DNA from: Mangifera indica
Taxonomy: Eukaryota; Streptophyta; Magnoliopsida; Sapindales; Anacardiaceae
Direction: 5' to 3'
Assembly (NCBI RefSeq): GCF_011075055.1
Contig: NC_058152.1
Span: forward strand, 4,588,001-4,652,000
DNA length: 64,000 bases
In this document: positions 37,568 through 50,335 of the stretch, in pieces
How positions within the stretch are numbered: position 1 is the stretch's first letter
How the letters are laid out: each line of letters opens with the position of its first letter
Notes under the pieces: model-generated
The model's input: the letters and a program-made list of their open reading frames with translations, nothing else
The model's database searches: none
Told to the model about the DNA's origin: nothing
Position numbers and translations under genes: made by a program

Positions 37568-38020
37568 TCAGGTAGCGAACAGTGGTGGATTTGATGATGC
37601 AGTACTCACTTTGACTTGAAGCAGTTCTAAACGACGCTCCAGCGTGTCAAGCTGCTCATTTAGTGATGCTAATTTGCTCTTAGTTGTAGCCTCAGAAAGA
37701 ACAAGAAGCGACAGCCTGAATTAGTAAGATTGAAATGTGGGACTTTCTAAACTCAATGTAATCAATTTTGCTTCCCCAGTAGCCTGTACAAGAGCAGAAA
37801 ATAAAGGGAAAAGAAACAATCATCCTACAATATCACCATCCCAGAAAAAATAATTGAGATCTAATCATAAGGGTTTAAATATAGTACCAAACTGGACAAA
37901 GAATTCGAAAAGGCGACGAACGTTTAGACAAATGTGAGAAATAAACTCTCGATTTTCCCAATCAGCTTGAACAGCGATACCGACGTTCACTACGTCTGTT
38001 TTACCGCCAGCTCTAGCCAT
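37568..38020 (-). pseudogene. BRK1: BRICK1/HSPC300 (SCAR/WAVE complex subunit), frame broken by 2 bp
   Basis: Exon 1 (37888-38020) encodes MARAGGKTDVVNVGIAVQAD and continues to the conserved RRLFEFFVQF. The last exon (37568-37690) encodes ATTKSKLASLNEQ...LERRLELLQVKV and ends LFAT, the typical C-terminus. BRK1 is a short coiled-coil subunit that stabilises SCAR and so drives Arp2/3 actin branching in cell shaping. The family length is about 85 residues, and these exons would give that if exon 1 ended in a full Glu codon. Here exon 1 reads TTTG|GTAC where TTTGAG|GTAC is expected, so splicing to the good acceptor TTTCTGAG (branch-point-like TACTAAT 30 nt upstream) runs into a stop within three codons. 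Either a 2-bp deletion, or an assembly error, or non-canonical splicing. Confidence 0.85.
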
Positions 38021-40287
38021 TCTTTCCTTAACAAACTCGAACCCTGATCCATTTCTCCTGTTATAACGGAGAAGGACGAGTAACCCGTTTAATTGGAAAA
38101 TTCCTGAGTTTGGTATGAGTTACACCATGCATATTTATTTTATTTATATCCATAAATATTTATATATTTATAAGATTTTATTTTTAATTCAAAATTATCT
38201 AATAATATAAATATATTTGTGTATCTAAAATAAATATACAATTTTATCGTTTTGATAAAGTTTGTAAAATTTGTTAATTTTTAGAATAAATCTATTGAAA
38301 ACAAAAAAATATTTGTAAATGTTTACTAAAATTAAAAGGTTATTTCCCATCTAAACTTTAGTTAATAAATTTGTGCATTATATGTAATTCTTATATTTTG
38401 TCATATCAAACATAATCAATGTATCTTTGAATCTAAAACATAGAAAAAACATATATTTTATTTATTTATTTGTCATATTTAACATTTATATTATGCTTTG
38501 TGTATTTTTTATTTTTTCAACAAAAAGTAAACCCAACGTTATTTTATATGATACAAATTGATATCATTTAACATAGAAGTATATAAAACCCAATCCAAAA
38601 AGTGGCAAGTTATGCTCCTTTTCTTTCAAAATTGAATATCCTTTACAATAACATTTTGATTTTTATTTTTCACCATTAACTCATCATTTTATCCATTAAT
38701 TTATTGATGCTTAAAAATAATAATTCATGTTAGTGATCTAATCAAGGTATGAAAACTAATACTTGATCAAATTTATACTAAAATTGTCTTGCAATGATTG
38801 ATTTTATCATTCATTAGTTTGGTTATAAAGAAAACTTGAACTTAATTGTTGTTGGTCTGAAAAATGTATTTTAAATTCTATCATTTGACATTAGAGTTCA
38901 ATCTTAATTTATAAATGAAAAAATATATAAATTTAATTAATCTTTTTTTTGTAACACAATCTTTAGGACTTGAAATTCTTTTCTTTTAGGGCAAATGATT
39001 TAGGATAAAATAAAAATTTTAGAGATTTTTTTAATATAAAGTTTAGGGTTCAGTCTGATTCAACTATAAAGGATAAAATTATAATATAAATAATCTATAC
39101 TTGTTAAATCTTTTCATGTAAATTAGAAAATTAAGCCATTGTGATATTTAATTAGCAATATTATGTGTTTGACAGACTAAATATTGATATTATAATTTAA
39201 AAATCAATTATGTATTTTGTTACATTAGGTCTAATTACCAAATAAATAATTTGATTTTAAATGTCATGTTAATTAACCATTTGTTTCATGAAAAATGCTA
39301 AAATTATTTTTGATATTACTGTATTTTTTTAAATGTATTATTAATAACATGTTATATCAAACATATATATACATGTTTTGTATTTTTTTTTTGTATCTGA
39401 ATTTTATTAACATATTTTAACAAATGTACCTCTTACCATTCACCGTATCATGCCCTATAATTTCCATACAATTTTTTTTCGTTCCCATATTTACTAACTA
39501 AGATACAAACAACTTGCGATTGTCATCAAAGAAGATGACGATATTGACACTTTTTGAGGCTCTTTTTTTCTTTTTGTACTTGAGTTTGAGTTTATTAGTC
39601 AAAATACTCTATCAAGTCCTCCCTTTGGTAGCCATAGCCAAGACATGGTTAGTAGTTTCACGAACGACTTCACCTCCACAATATTGATATTTATGGTGTC
39701 AAAATCACAAAATACACAACGAAATAAATAATTAAAATTTTCAAAAACAATGGATAAACCATAATGCAACCATAAAACCATAAGATCTGCTTGTAAGCTT
39801 GGCAATGCAAACATGTTAATAAGCATCATAGAACCAATTACTACAAGGTGTTTATAGAAGTCTTACTCTCGTTAGCAGCTTCCTTGTCTTTGTTGATCAC
39901 AAGGAAGTATGAATAGCTCTCGTTCCAAGTGTTAGACCACATCAATAAGTTTACACAGGGCTACCAAAGTGAATAAAGGCTATGAATGGCTTTAGAGTTT
40001 CCTAGAACTCCTCGTGAATAGGATATGTATGAGGGTTATATGAACATCGACAAAAAGTCTCAAAATGTTGAAATTTGATTCATTAATGGTCATACATAGG
40101 GTATGTGATAAGGTCAATCCATGATAATGAACATTTGTGAGCATACACAACCATCTATGTGTCTTGTCAATTATCCAATAATCTACATATCTTTATCCAA
40201 CTTGGATAAAATCAACACTTAGTTTTTCATTTCAACCGATCCATTATTTATTTGTTTGTTTCCTTTTATCCTTTCAAGTAAATATAG
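38021..40287. other. BRK1 upstream and AT-rich intergenic stretch
   Basis: The BRK1 promoter should lie in the first few hundred bases. The rest is AT-rich. Near 39,600-39,700 a - strand frame reads GGEVVRETTNHVLAMATKGG, which looks like old coding sequence of unknown origin. The gypsy LTR begins at 40,288. Confidence 0.4.
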
Positions 40288-41188
40288 TGGTGCATTATCA
40301 TCCAAAACATACAACAACATTCAAAATGCAAAAATATGTTCACTATTTATTTGAAAAGGGTAGTTTTTCAATTCATTCAATTTGATAGCCAAGACGAATT
40401 TCAATCCAAACCAAACTTATATCAATGCATTCACAACACAATGAGCTATTTTTTGATCTATGGCAACACAAAAAAGGGATAAGATAAAACAATCAAAATA
40501 AAGATAAAAGTCAGTGATAGATTTGGTAATTTCCCTGCAACTCTTTGGTGCAAACATTTCAAACATACACAAATGCATTCAACTTTGGATTCTAAGGATG
40601 TAAAAATGAAACCAAGGCATAAAGGAATGATTCCACCAACCTTGGGATCTTCCACCACCACTCTTCTACCAAGAGGATTGGATAAAGAACATGAGGGATG
40701 AAAGCTTTAATGTTTTCTCTCAAGTTTCATTCAAAATGCCAACAAAAAAAATACAAATGAAAACCCACACCTTTATATAGGAAGCATGGATGACAATGAT
40801 ACAATTTTGTCAACAAAATTAATTAAAAATCAATTAAACTCTTTAATGTATGCAAAGTCATCCATCATAAACTAAACTCATACTTCATTAATTTACTAGG
40901 AAACAAAAGAGGTTATCTTTTTCCCTAAATCTAGGAAACATGTCTTCTATCTTTGTATCCAAGTTTCCATCTAGTTCTAAAGCAACTAAATATACAAGTT
41001 TGGGCCAAATAGGCTTCTTAAAGCTTCTTAGATGGTTTGGGCTCAAAATGGACTTCGTTTGTTGCTTCTTTAGGCTAATGAGTGCAAGTTATTCACTTGG
41101 ACCTTGGGTGTATGCTATGAGGCTATGCCTAAAAGTGAGATTAGACAAAAAATAAGAAAGCAATAGTGATAGAGTCGGGTATGTATCA
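40288..41188 (-). repeat. Ty3/gypsy 3' LTR
   Basis: 901 bp with TG...CA ends on both strands (TGGTGCATTATC ... GGTATGTATCA). Its left half repeats at 43,280-43,770 and its right half at 51,469-52,408. Just inside it on the element strand is the polypurine tract CCAGGGAGGA. Confidence 0.88.
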
Positions 41189-43279
41189 TCCTCCCTGGGT
41201 TTAGAAACATTTGTCCTTAAATCCTCAAGATAGCTATCTTCTAAATTTGGTGAGAAATCACCCATATTAAAGGTAGCTAAAACTCCTCCTATTTCATCTA
41301 GAAGATTCATCTTGTCTGCATTGTCATTGACCTTTTTGTTGATCTTCCCTTCAAACATTAACAATGCATAAATGGGTTGGTGATAGTTGATAACTCTCTT
41401 CACTTGTGGACCACTCATAAACAAGTTGATAGCCTTATGGACTTGTTGAGGGCTAAGAGGGATCAAGGTGATGGTCTTGTGGTTAAACCAAAAGAAGTAA
41501 ATGTTTTTCTTGCCATCATGTTTCACTTCACTATCAAATTGCCAAAGTCTTTCCAATAACAAGTGACAAGCATCTATAGGAATCACATCACATAAGACCT
41601 TATCATTATAATGCTTGTCAATGGAGAAAGAAATGAGCACTTGCCTTGCAACTTGTAGGCTTATTCTATTACTCAACCATTATAGTTTGTATGATCAAAG
41701 ATGTGACATGGTAGGTAGCCCAAACTTGTCTACTAAAATGGATGAGGCTACATTGGCACAACTACTACTATTAATGATCAAAAAACATAATTTGCCACCA
41801 ATGATACACCTTGATTAAAAAATATGGAGTTTTTGCTCTTCATAAGGAAACGGCTTGGCATGCAAAGCTCTCATAATAACTAACAACTCTCTTTTATCAG
41901 GTCCTTGGAGAATTTCTTCTTCTCCCTTGTCGGCTTCATCACTTTCATGGCTGGAAACTTCACTTTCTTCTTCTTCTTGAAGGGACTCCTTAATAGCTTG
42001 TATCTCTATCGAAGATAAAACTCTCATATTCAAGCATTCGACTTGGAAGTGTCTATAGCCTTGGTATTTGAAACATATTTTTTATAAAAGAGGTTTAGCT
42101 TTCCTATTTTAGGCTAGTCCTAAGTTGGCTCTACCACATTTTCCTTGCCTTTCTCTCTTGAAAAAGAATCAACAGCCTTTATGTAGGATGAGGAACCTTT
42201 ATGGAAGGTAATTCTCTTGGTAAAAGATGTGATTTTATTAAATGATGTCTCTTTGGAGAATGGTTTGGTAACTGTGGGCTTTATAGCCTTCCTTTGCTTT
42301 TCAACCTTAATGACCAATTTGCATACATCCTCAAAGGTGCAATAAGGTTATAACTCAACCATATTGGCTATGTCTTGGTTTAATCCACCAAGAAATCTTG
42401 CAATGGCTTGTTCTTTAACCTTTGCCAAGTCATTTCTCATCATTAACTTCTCAAATTCCCTAATATAATGCTCAACACTATCACTATCTTGTTTGAGAGT
42501 GTGTAACTTGAGGTATAAGTCTTGTTTATGGTTTTAAAAAAGAAATCTCCTATTCTTAATCTTTTTGAGCTTCTCCCAAGACCTAACTCTCTCTTTGTCA
42601 TCCCTTTCTTTTTGTTTTTTCAAATTCTCCTACCACAAAGATGTATAATCTTTAAATTTCAAGATGGTTAGCTTATATTTCTTTTCATCTGAGTAACCTT
42701 TGTATTCGAAAACCCTTTCGATGGCATGAAACCAATCAACAAAATCATTCAGACTCATGTTTCCTTCAAATTTTAGAATTTCAAATTTTAATCCTTTATC
42801 ATCATCCTTATTTCTCCTTCGTGCCTTTTCTTGTTCTTTCTCACTTGTTTCACTAGGAAGAATTAATTCCTCTCTATGGTGTCTAGGAGGAGGATGGGAT
42901 CTAATGTGTCTTCTTGGGAGGTTTTGTGGGGTTGGTTACGGTGGAGGGGGTGCTTGGTTTTGTGTTATATCCATGTCTCTAAGGTATTGCATGACCTGAG
43001 TTAGTTAGTCTTTAAGCTCTTTAATCTCCCCTTTTAAATCCATATGGCCAACTTCCCAAGGGTAAGGGGGTGAGGAGAATGAAGATGATGGTCCTTTGTG
43101 GAACATTTTTGGGTAAATTTTGGTTAAGGTAGGATTTAGTATTTGTTTAGGCTAGAAAATGGTTTGGTTTTTTGGCTAATTTTGTATTCTATAAACAGTA
43201 ACTTCAAAAAATAAATAGTAATTCTGAAATGAAGAACATCATAAGTAGCTTACACAAATAACCAAAGCTCTAATACCAA
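41189..43279 (-). pseudogene. Ty3/gypsy gag-protease remnant lacking pol
   Basis: On the - strand the order is Gag (NDFVDWFHAIERVFEYKGYS near 42,730; YIREFEKLMMRNDLAKVKEQ near 42,430), a decayed zinc knuckle CFKYQGYRHFQVECLNMR near 42,060, an aspartic-protease-like INSSSCANVASSILVDKFG near 41,745, and the linker CDVIPIDACHLLLERLWQFD near 41,560. Sequence then enters the 3' LTR. Reverse transcriptase, RNase H and integrase are absent, so this is a deletion derivative or a gag-only (TR-GAG-like) element. Several frameshifts are present. Confidence 0.85.
43267..43279 (-). other. gypsy primer-binding site
   Basis: Read on the - strand, TTGGTATTAGAGC lies directly next to the 5' LTR. One base differs from the initiator-Met tRNA complement. 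It fixes the element's orientation. Confidence 0.85.
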
Positions 43280-43770
43280 TGGTGTATTCTCATCCAAAAC
43301 ATGTAACAATATCCCAAATGTAAAAATTTGTTTTCATTATTCATTTAAAGGGGGCAGTTTTTCCATTCATTCAATTTGACAACCAAGATGAATTCCATTC
43401 TAAACCAAACTTATTTCATTGCACTCATAACACAATGAGCTATCTTTTTATCTATGACAACACAAAAACGGAACAAGATAAAACAATCAAAATGAAGACA
43501 AAAATTAATGGTAGATTTGGTAATTTTCCTGCAACTCTTTGGTGCATATATTTCAAATATACACAAATGCATTTAATTGTGGATTCTAAAGATGTAAAAA
43601 TGAAACCAAGGCATAAAGGAATGATTCCACCAACCTTGGGGTTTTCCACCAAGATGATTAGGAAAAAAAATGAGGGATAAAAGCTTTAATATTTTATCTC
43701 ACGTTTAATTCAAAAATGCCAATCACAAAAATACAAATGAAGGCCTACCCCTTTATATAGGAAGCATGGA
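43280..43770 (-). repeat. Ty3/gypsy 5' LTR, first part (split)
   Basis: Aligned with 40,288-40,795, from TGGTGTATTCTCATCC to TTATATAGGAAGCATGGA, where the hAT terminus begins. The remainder of the LTR appears at 51,469. Confidence 0.88.
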
Positions 43771-43999
43771 CAGGCAAGGCTGGATTCGAACTGAGTCAAA
43801 CTCGAATTTAGCTCAATTAATAGAAAACGAGCTTGGAAAATTGTTACTCAGCTTGAGCTCGTTCACGAGCCGAGCTGCTTGCGAGCTTGGCTTGGCTAGG
43901 CTCATCAAGCCCAATCACAAGCCGAGCTTCGCAAGCTTGTTCAACATCCCTGAAAAAGATATATATTACAATCCTAAAAATAAGATATAAAATTTAAAT

Positions 44000-45719
44000 T
44001 CCACAGTTCACTCTTACAAGGTGATTCTCCCAAAACTAGCATTAAATTATTTTTTAATATTTATATTCATTATGGTGTACACAATATTTTACTCATATTT
44101 TGCTTATTTATAAAGAGGTTATTTTTCTAGTAGCATTAACTCGTAAGCATGCTTTAGCCCTGTTCTTTAAAGTTTGTATAAAGAGGAAAAATACGAGGGC
44201 AAATTTTACAAAATCCAGATATACAAAGTTTCATTTCTGGCTTTGGACTCATCACCATCACAAAATCATTTTTAGATGTTGCTTCTGCCATCCAACATTT
44301 GATATTATTTCATATCCTCAAAGGCAAGGAAACTAGAGGAAGCCAAATTGTTCTATCACATCCGTGGCTGGGAAAAAAAATTGTTTTGGGAAGCCAATGT
44401 CATAGTTTTTTTTTTGGCATTTTAATTTTTTTTTAAGATCATGTTGCCTTTAATTTTTCAAATAGATGTTATTGCAACTATAGGCCTTTGTCTTGAAAAG
44501 CTGTCAAAAGAGAAACTAGATAAGATCAAAGATGTTATAAAAAAACATATTGTAATATTAGCAATGTGCTTCTTTTAACTTCTACATAAAATATATATAC
44601 TATATGTCAAAGCTACTACTACTTAAAGCATCAAATTATGACTGTCAACTTGTATGACAAATAAACATAAAATGAGATGGTAAAAGCTACAAGACCAAAT
44701 TTGCAACATCTAAAATGCTAGCTCTATTTGGTAAATAATCAAAAGAAGTTTCATTATTAGATCCTACCACCCGTTGCAAGGTTTTCCTGCACAAATATGT
44801 CACAATATGTACTAATGTGTTTATACAGAATAATACACTTAGAAGACAGGAAAATTTATGAGATGACAGTAGCTTGAAGAAATTGCAAGAGTGAAAAAAC
44901 TATTCACAGAAGTTAAGATCCATCTAAAGGACAAGGGAAACCAAAGAGGATTTATATAACAATTAACTATAAAACAAGTTGTTAGGCCTTATTTTGCTGA
45001 AGAAGTTCGATCCTATTTGCTTTTCTAGCATCTCAAGAACTGCTACCTATAAGAAATCAATTAACTAGTGAAAAGAGTTTGCTAAAGAAAATTTTTATGT
45101 AGTGTAGGTATATTAAAATAAGAAATTTCAAAGCTTACTAATTTTCATGATTGTATTTTGCCATATATACCAATGCAATGGGTTCCATACAAATCCTTGC
45201 AAGAAGTGAAGGAGCTCAAAGTTGTTGCACCACTATCATCTGTTTTGCAAACAACACAATTTCCCTACAAATATGTAAAGATCAAGTAGTTTATATATGT
45301 ATAGTTGCATTATTTTCTTTTAGCTATAAGGACGAAAACGTTATACCTCTGACAAATAAATTCTGTATTGATACATTTTAACCTTTATATGGTTGTGGAT
45401 TTGAAATCCACCAACAACATGATTATGCTGGATCAGCAGTGACTAGCCTCTCCCATGCTAGAGATTGTCAAGCAAAAAAGTCTCAGTGCAAACATTTTGG
45501 GTGATAGGTCTGTAAGAATCAATTGACAAAAAGCTTTTGCTTCGTACAGGCCCATCATCTCCATCCTCCTAAATAAAGCTAAATTTTCTCTTCTTATCAG
45601 TTTCTATTGCTAATAGAAATAGTAACAAGCACAAATACTTAAGTCATATGAATGTAGAATAATGTAACATATCTACTGAGAAACCAATGAACTAACAGAA
45701 TTTGTTACTGAATGCAAAA
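44000..45719. other. hAT interior, possible captured exons
   Basis: On the - strand, acceptor-like sites precede short frames: VAVLEMLEKQIGSNFFSKIR at about 45,050-44,990 and ENLATGGRI near 44,785. These may be further exons of the gene fragment at 45,720, but I cannot confirm the family. Confidence 0.35.
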
Positions 45720-45821
45720 TTTTTCTTATATTAGCAGAATTTTCAGTGAGTAGCTTCTGAATAACAAAAGGGTAGGCAACTTCAAATGTCGTGAAATTTG
45801 GATCTGCAGTTACTACCAAAC
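45720..45821 (-). pseudogene. ABC1-like kinase (ABC1K) exon fragment
   Basis: After a TTCTTCTCAG acceptor the - strand reads LVVTADPNFTTFEVAYPFVI and then QKLLTENSANIRKILHSV. This resembles the C-terminal part of plant ABC1K (ABC1/UbiB-type) atypical kinases, many of them plastid proteins. Only one exon is clear and the kinase core is absent, so this is a captured or relic fragment inside the hAT element. Confidence 0.6.
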
Positions 45822-46729
45822 CTGAGAAGAAAAGATAGAATATTTGAATTATTATTTAAATTAAAAAAAAGACTCTTCAAATTGCTGGTTTATTATTAGA
45901 GATGACCAAGAACCACCAGCTCATTACCTCGTGGTTCTTTTGCCTTCTATTATTCTAATTTGACAGTCATTATGTGTCATCAAATTTGTTTATCAAATAA
46001 GACAAGACCAACTTCAAATCATGTTTGCCAAAAAAGTTCCCTTTACAAAGATGAAAATTAAAATTAGATTCATGTAATACAGTATGGAGGCATGCAGAAC
46101 TGATACTTCAGGGTTACAAACCATATTTTACTCAGATCCTTTCATATAAAATGAGAAGGAACTCATAAACTAACTTTAATTAGAACAAACAAAATAAATA
46201 TTCTTTCAATTGACAATAACTATAAGGTTAAAAAAAAGTAACCATATTCTATTAACAACAACAAACTAACTAAACTACACCCTCAAAGTTACTCAATTAT
46301 TCAACATTATAAAGACAAGATCAATTAAAAAGCAAATAGTATTAAACATTATGTTACCTTATATCTTTATTTATTTGGCAAGATAAGCTCAAAAATCTCA
46401 TTTTCAACTTCCATCTTCATGAAGTTAAAATAAGTGAAAGCTATTAATTATACTGTCAACAATTAAATGAAAAATCAATTTAAAAAACATGCAATTGTGG
46501 TAAGTAATTGACTATCTCATCTTGTTTCTTAATAATATAGTGTGTTCTCATCCAGTCGGCTCCACACAAATATATTAACTGTTTATGGGAATAGGGATGA
46601 CCTATACGTGTCAATTACTCTTCTACCTACACTAAATTCACTCTTAAAGGCCATTATTGTAATAGGAATCACTAAGATATCAACTGCCATTTGTTAAAGT
46701 ACTTTATACTTATATTGATTATCCCTCCA

Positions 46730-49104
46730 CTAGTGAAGTGCATTAAAGCCGCTTGAGTTGACATCATCAGGAATCTCAACACCACATTCTTCAAAATACA
46801 TTTCTAACTCTGACTTCATGGTTTCTTTCGAGTATATTTTCTTTTTATGATCTTTCAAAAGTAGCCAACTATGTTTATGACCATAATGTATACTCTGAGA
46901 ATATTGAAAGCTTGATAATTTGCCTACAAATTAAATATTAAAACTTATGATATGTTATAAAGTTTCAATTAATGACATTGATCTAATATACCTGATATAT
47001 TTGATGGTGCTTGTTGGGTCCTCAGCTGATGTTGTTGATGTGCAAATACAGTAGATGGATTTTCTAAAGATAGCATGTAAATGTATTCATTGTATAATTT
47101 TTCTAGCATTCTTTTGATATTTTCTATCTCTACAGAGACATTTTCTTCACCATATAAAATGGGAAATGCCAAAGTAATCATCAAAAAATTTATCTTGAAA
47201 TAATCATAAGCCAAACTAATAAGTTAGAAACATTTTCTTTATATACATATATATTATAATGAACATAATCAATTATAACTTAAATACTTGGGATTCATGA
47301 TGCAAGCAATGACCATAAGAGAATTCACCTTACCCTAATACTTGTTAAATTATTTAGACATTGCTCGTGCCATTGTTGATATAGCATAATCTTCATCAAA
47401 TTCTTGCTCTTTAAAAATCTCTTTTATCCTAAACACTTCTTAAAAATACCTATTTGCAGTTGTATACTATGACCCAAAAATTAATTTTGTTATCTTATCA
47501 AATATTTCTAAAAAGTCACAAACAACCTTCAATCTCTCCTACTTTTCTCTTGTCGGGCAATACATATAGCTTGATTCAACAAACATAAAATGAAGAAAGA
47601 CCTTTCTAAACTGCAGTATCGTAGTAAGCATTTTGTATGTACTATTCCATCGTGTAGCATAATCCAAAACTAACTTTCTCTCTTTTATTCCACACTGTAG
47701 AGCAATTTTTGCAAAAATTTTTTGTCTTGCCTCACTAGTTTTTATAAACTTCACACTATCCTGAATATTATCTATGATAGGTTTAATTACAACCACCCCA
47801 TCCTAAACTAACAAATTTACAATATGGGCAATGCACCTAACATAGAAAAGTTTTCCATCACACAATAAAGGTTTTTGCATTTGAAAATCTTCTTTCAATC
47901 TTTTAATGCAACTATCGTTTGCAGTAGTATTGTCTACTATGACAGTTTCCACCTATAAACAAAATTAATGAATAATAATGAAATTACATACAATAAAATT
48001 ATACATGTATTCTTAAAAACATTTTGCAAAGTTGATTTTACCTTATTTTCAATCACCAACCCTTTAAATACTTAAAAACTATTGTTGCAATGTCTATTCC
48101 TCCCCTAAGTAGAGGTAAGTGCACAAAATTTATAATTTGTTTATTTAGGGAAAATTACTAGTCCACCCAATGTGTCATGATTACCATATTAATATTTTAA
48201 TAATCTGACTTCCAAAGATCAGTAATAATATTAATCCTTTTGATCTTCTCAAAAGTTTTCTTCAACATTAAACATTCTGCTCGATAAACCTTAATGCAAA
48301 TAGTTTTTATTTGTTTCCTTCCAACTTTTTCGTAAAAAGCTTGAAGAGCGTGACAAAAATTAATAAAGTCGGGATGCTTAACTATATTAAACAACAATCT
48401 AGATATCATGACCAGGTGAGCTGAGATCTTTCGAACTTGAAACACCAATACCATAATCATTGCATTAGTTAATATAATTAATTTCACAACATTTCATAGT
48501 AACAATAAACGTTATTAACTGAATTCAATCTTGGGATACACATAATTCATGTTTGTTTTCACCATGGTTGAAGTAGGTAACCCTAAGTTTGAACGCTCAA
48601 AACCCAATATAGTTTGCCCCCCCTCCCCACCCACAACTAAATCTTTCCCCATAGCTTTCTTCCTTTCAACATATTGACCTATTTGCCATGTCAAATGGGT
48701 AGTAGCCTTGGTCTTTTGCAATTTCACATTTTTCTTGCAATACTGGCATACCATTTATGTAACATCTCCAATAGTAACAAACGTCTCTTTTAGCAAACAC
48801 TCCCAAATAACTAATGTTTTCCTCCTTTTATTAGAGGGAATAACAGAAAATGGTGCTTCTATTTGTCCTTTAGTATGTACAATAACTTTATCTTCTTCAG
48901 CTGAAGATGAAACGTCAAAATCTTCTATTGCAACCATATCAATATCCATACATCTATTCCAACCATTTAAGTAGGTATGAGTGCGGCAATTTGCACCGAC
49001 TTTCTCTTAATGGATGTACATGCAGAAGAAGCCATCATACTAGCTGTAAATGCTTGCGATGAAGCTCGACTTGCTCTGGATGGTTTTATTCTTTTTGATG
49101 TCAT
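46730..49104 (-). pseudogene. hAT transposase, degenerate
   Basis: From the start MTSKRIKPSRASRASSQAF (49,104) the - strand contains pieces in hAT order. A BED-type zinc finger lies at about 48,750-48,650 (VCQYCKKN ... TTHLTWQIGQYVERKKA). A central region has FYEKVGRKQIKT and INIITDLWKSDY. The core IKTSEARQKIFA ... LDYATRWNSTYKMLTTI lies at about 47,740-47,630. A C-terminal dimerisation-type KSELEMYFEECGVEIPDD lies at about 46,825-46,770. Many stops and frameshifts interrupt it, so it cannot make an active enzyme. It resembles the plant RICESLEEPER/Tam3 branch. Confidence 0.85.
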
Positions 49105-50059
49105 ATTCTATATCACAATCAAAATTAGATGATTAGTTGTTAATTTAATTAAAATAAATATAAACAATTAAAATAATGAAGGATAAATAGTAAAAGCATA
49201 CCTTGGACAGTTAAATAAGCTTTAGTAGCATTCTTTGTACTTGCATTTTGTTATAGAAGTTGAATATCAAGTCAATTCTAGATTTAGAATTGGGAAATTA
49301 ATTAGTTCAAACAAAATCCAAAATTTATATTCAGTGAACATTGTGTCCAATTAACAAAGACAGTTATGATATATATTGGTTCTACTCTACATCTTTTTGG
49401 TGCTGATACAAGAAAATTTGCTAATACAATAGTTTTTTTCAAGGTTGTTTGGGTTTTGAATACTCTTTATATATGCAACAACTTGTTAATTTCATGAGCT
49501 TATTTGTTTTAAATAATAAAGTTTAACTTCAAATAACAAATTGATATAACACTACTGAGGATGTTTCAATTCAATTAAATATATATGAATGAATAGCTGA
49601 ATGAATATTAAAGACGAAATAAAAATAAATAGCCAAACTTTTTATTGAAAGAAAATGTTAACGTTTTTGGAATTGTTGAAACATAGACAAAGTTGGTTTT
49701 TTAACCATTCAGAGATTCAAGTCAAACTTAGTTCACAAAATAGCTTCAAAATCTACATGTTTAACTTGTAATCATAGTGATTTCATTAAGATTCTACAAA
49801 CAAAATCAAGGAGATAAGCATTTTGGTGATGTCGTGGTCGTGCTATACTTAGATAAATTCTCAAAAGCTAAAAGGGTTAAAGATACCACTCAAGAATAAA
49901 CCAAATGTCATTCTCTGGAATTGTTTTACTTTGCATTAGGCTATGATTAGCCAGATAGTTGGCAACAATTCTAGGCCTTTTTTTTTTTTTGAGCCAGTAG
50001 TTTCAAAGCAAAAATGTAAGCATGCAAACTAAATCTGTAAACTTATTGACACTGAATTT
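49105..50059. other. hAT interior, non-coding
   Basis: AT-rich, no recognisable coding sequence. Confidence 0.4.
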
Positions 50060-50335
50060 TAATTTCTTTGCATGCTTTTATCCAAATCTAAAGCCTCCAC
50101 TATCTTATTATAACATACATAACCTGAAATCATCATAGTCTAAGAAAAGTTGTCTATTTGAGGAATTTGATTAAACACTTTTCTTGCTTGTTCAAGAAAC
50201 CCTATTTTCGTGTAAGTCAATATCACGATGTTATATGAACACAGATCTCTTTCACTCATTGCATTAAAAACTTTCTAGGCAGCACCTAAACTCTCACATT
50301 TTGCATACATTTCTACTAAACGATTAGATATGAAG
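50060..50335 (-). pseudogene. pentatricopeptide repeat (PPR) gene fragment
   Basis: The - strand reads NRLVEMYAKCESLGAA, then KVFNAMSERDLCSYNIVILT, then GFLEQARKVFNQIPQIDNFS and MMISGYVCYNKIVEALDL, interrupted by two stops. This is the signature of two to three consecutive PPR motifs of the PLS class (RNA-binding organelle proteins). It lies between the transposase and the hAT right end, so it was probably picked up by the transposon. Confidence 0.75.

Noticed and set aside
40458..40661. Pair of similar - strand frames at 40,458 and 43,452 as a gene family
   Set aside because: They are the same stretch of the two gypsy LTR copies.
50060..50335. Functional PPR gene
   Set aside because: Only two or three motifs, two stops, no start region, and embedded in a transposon.
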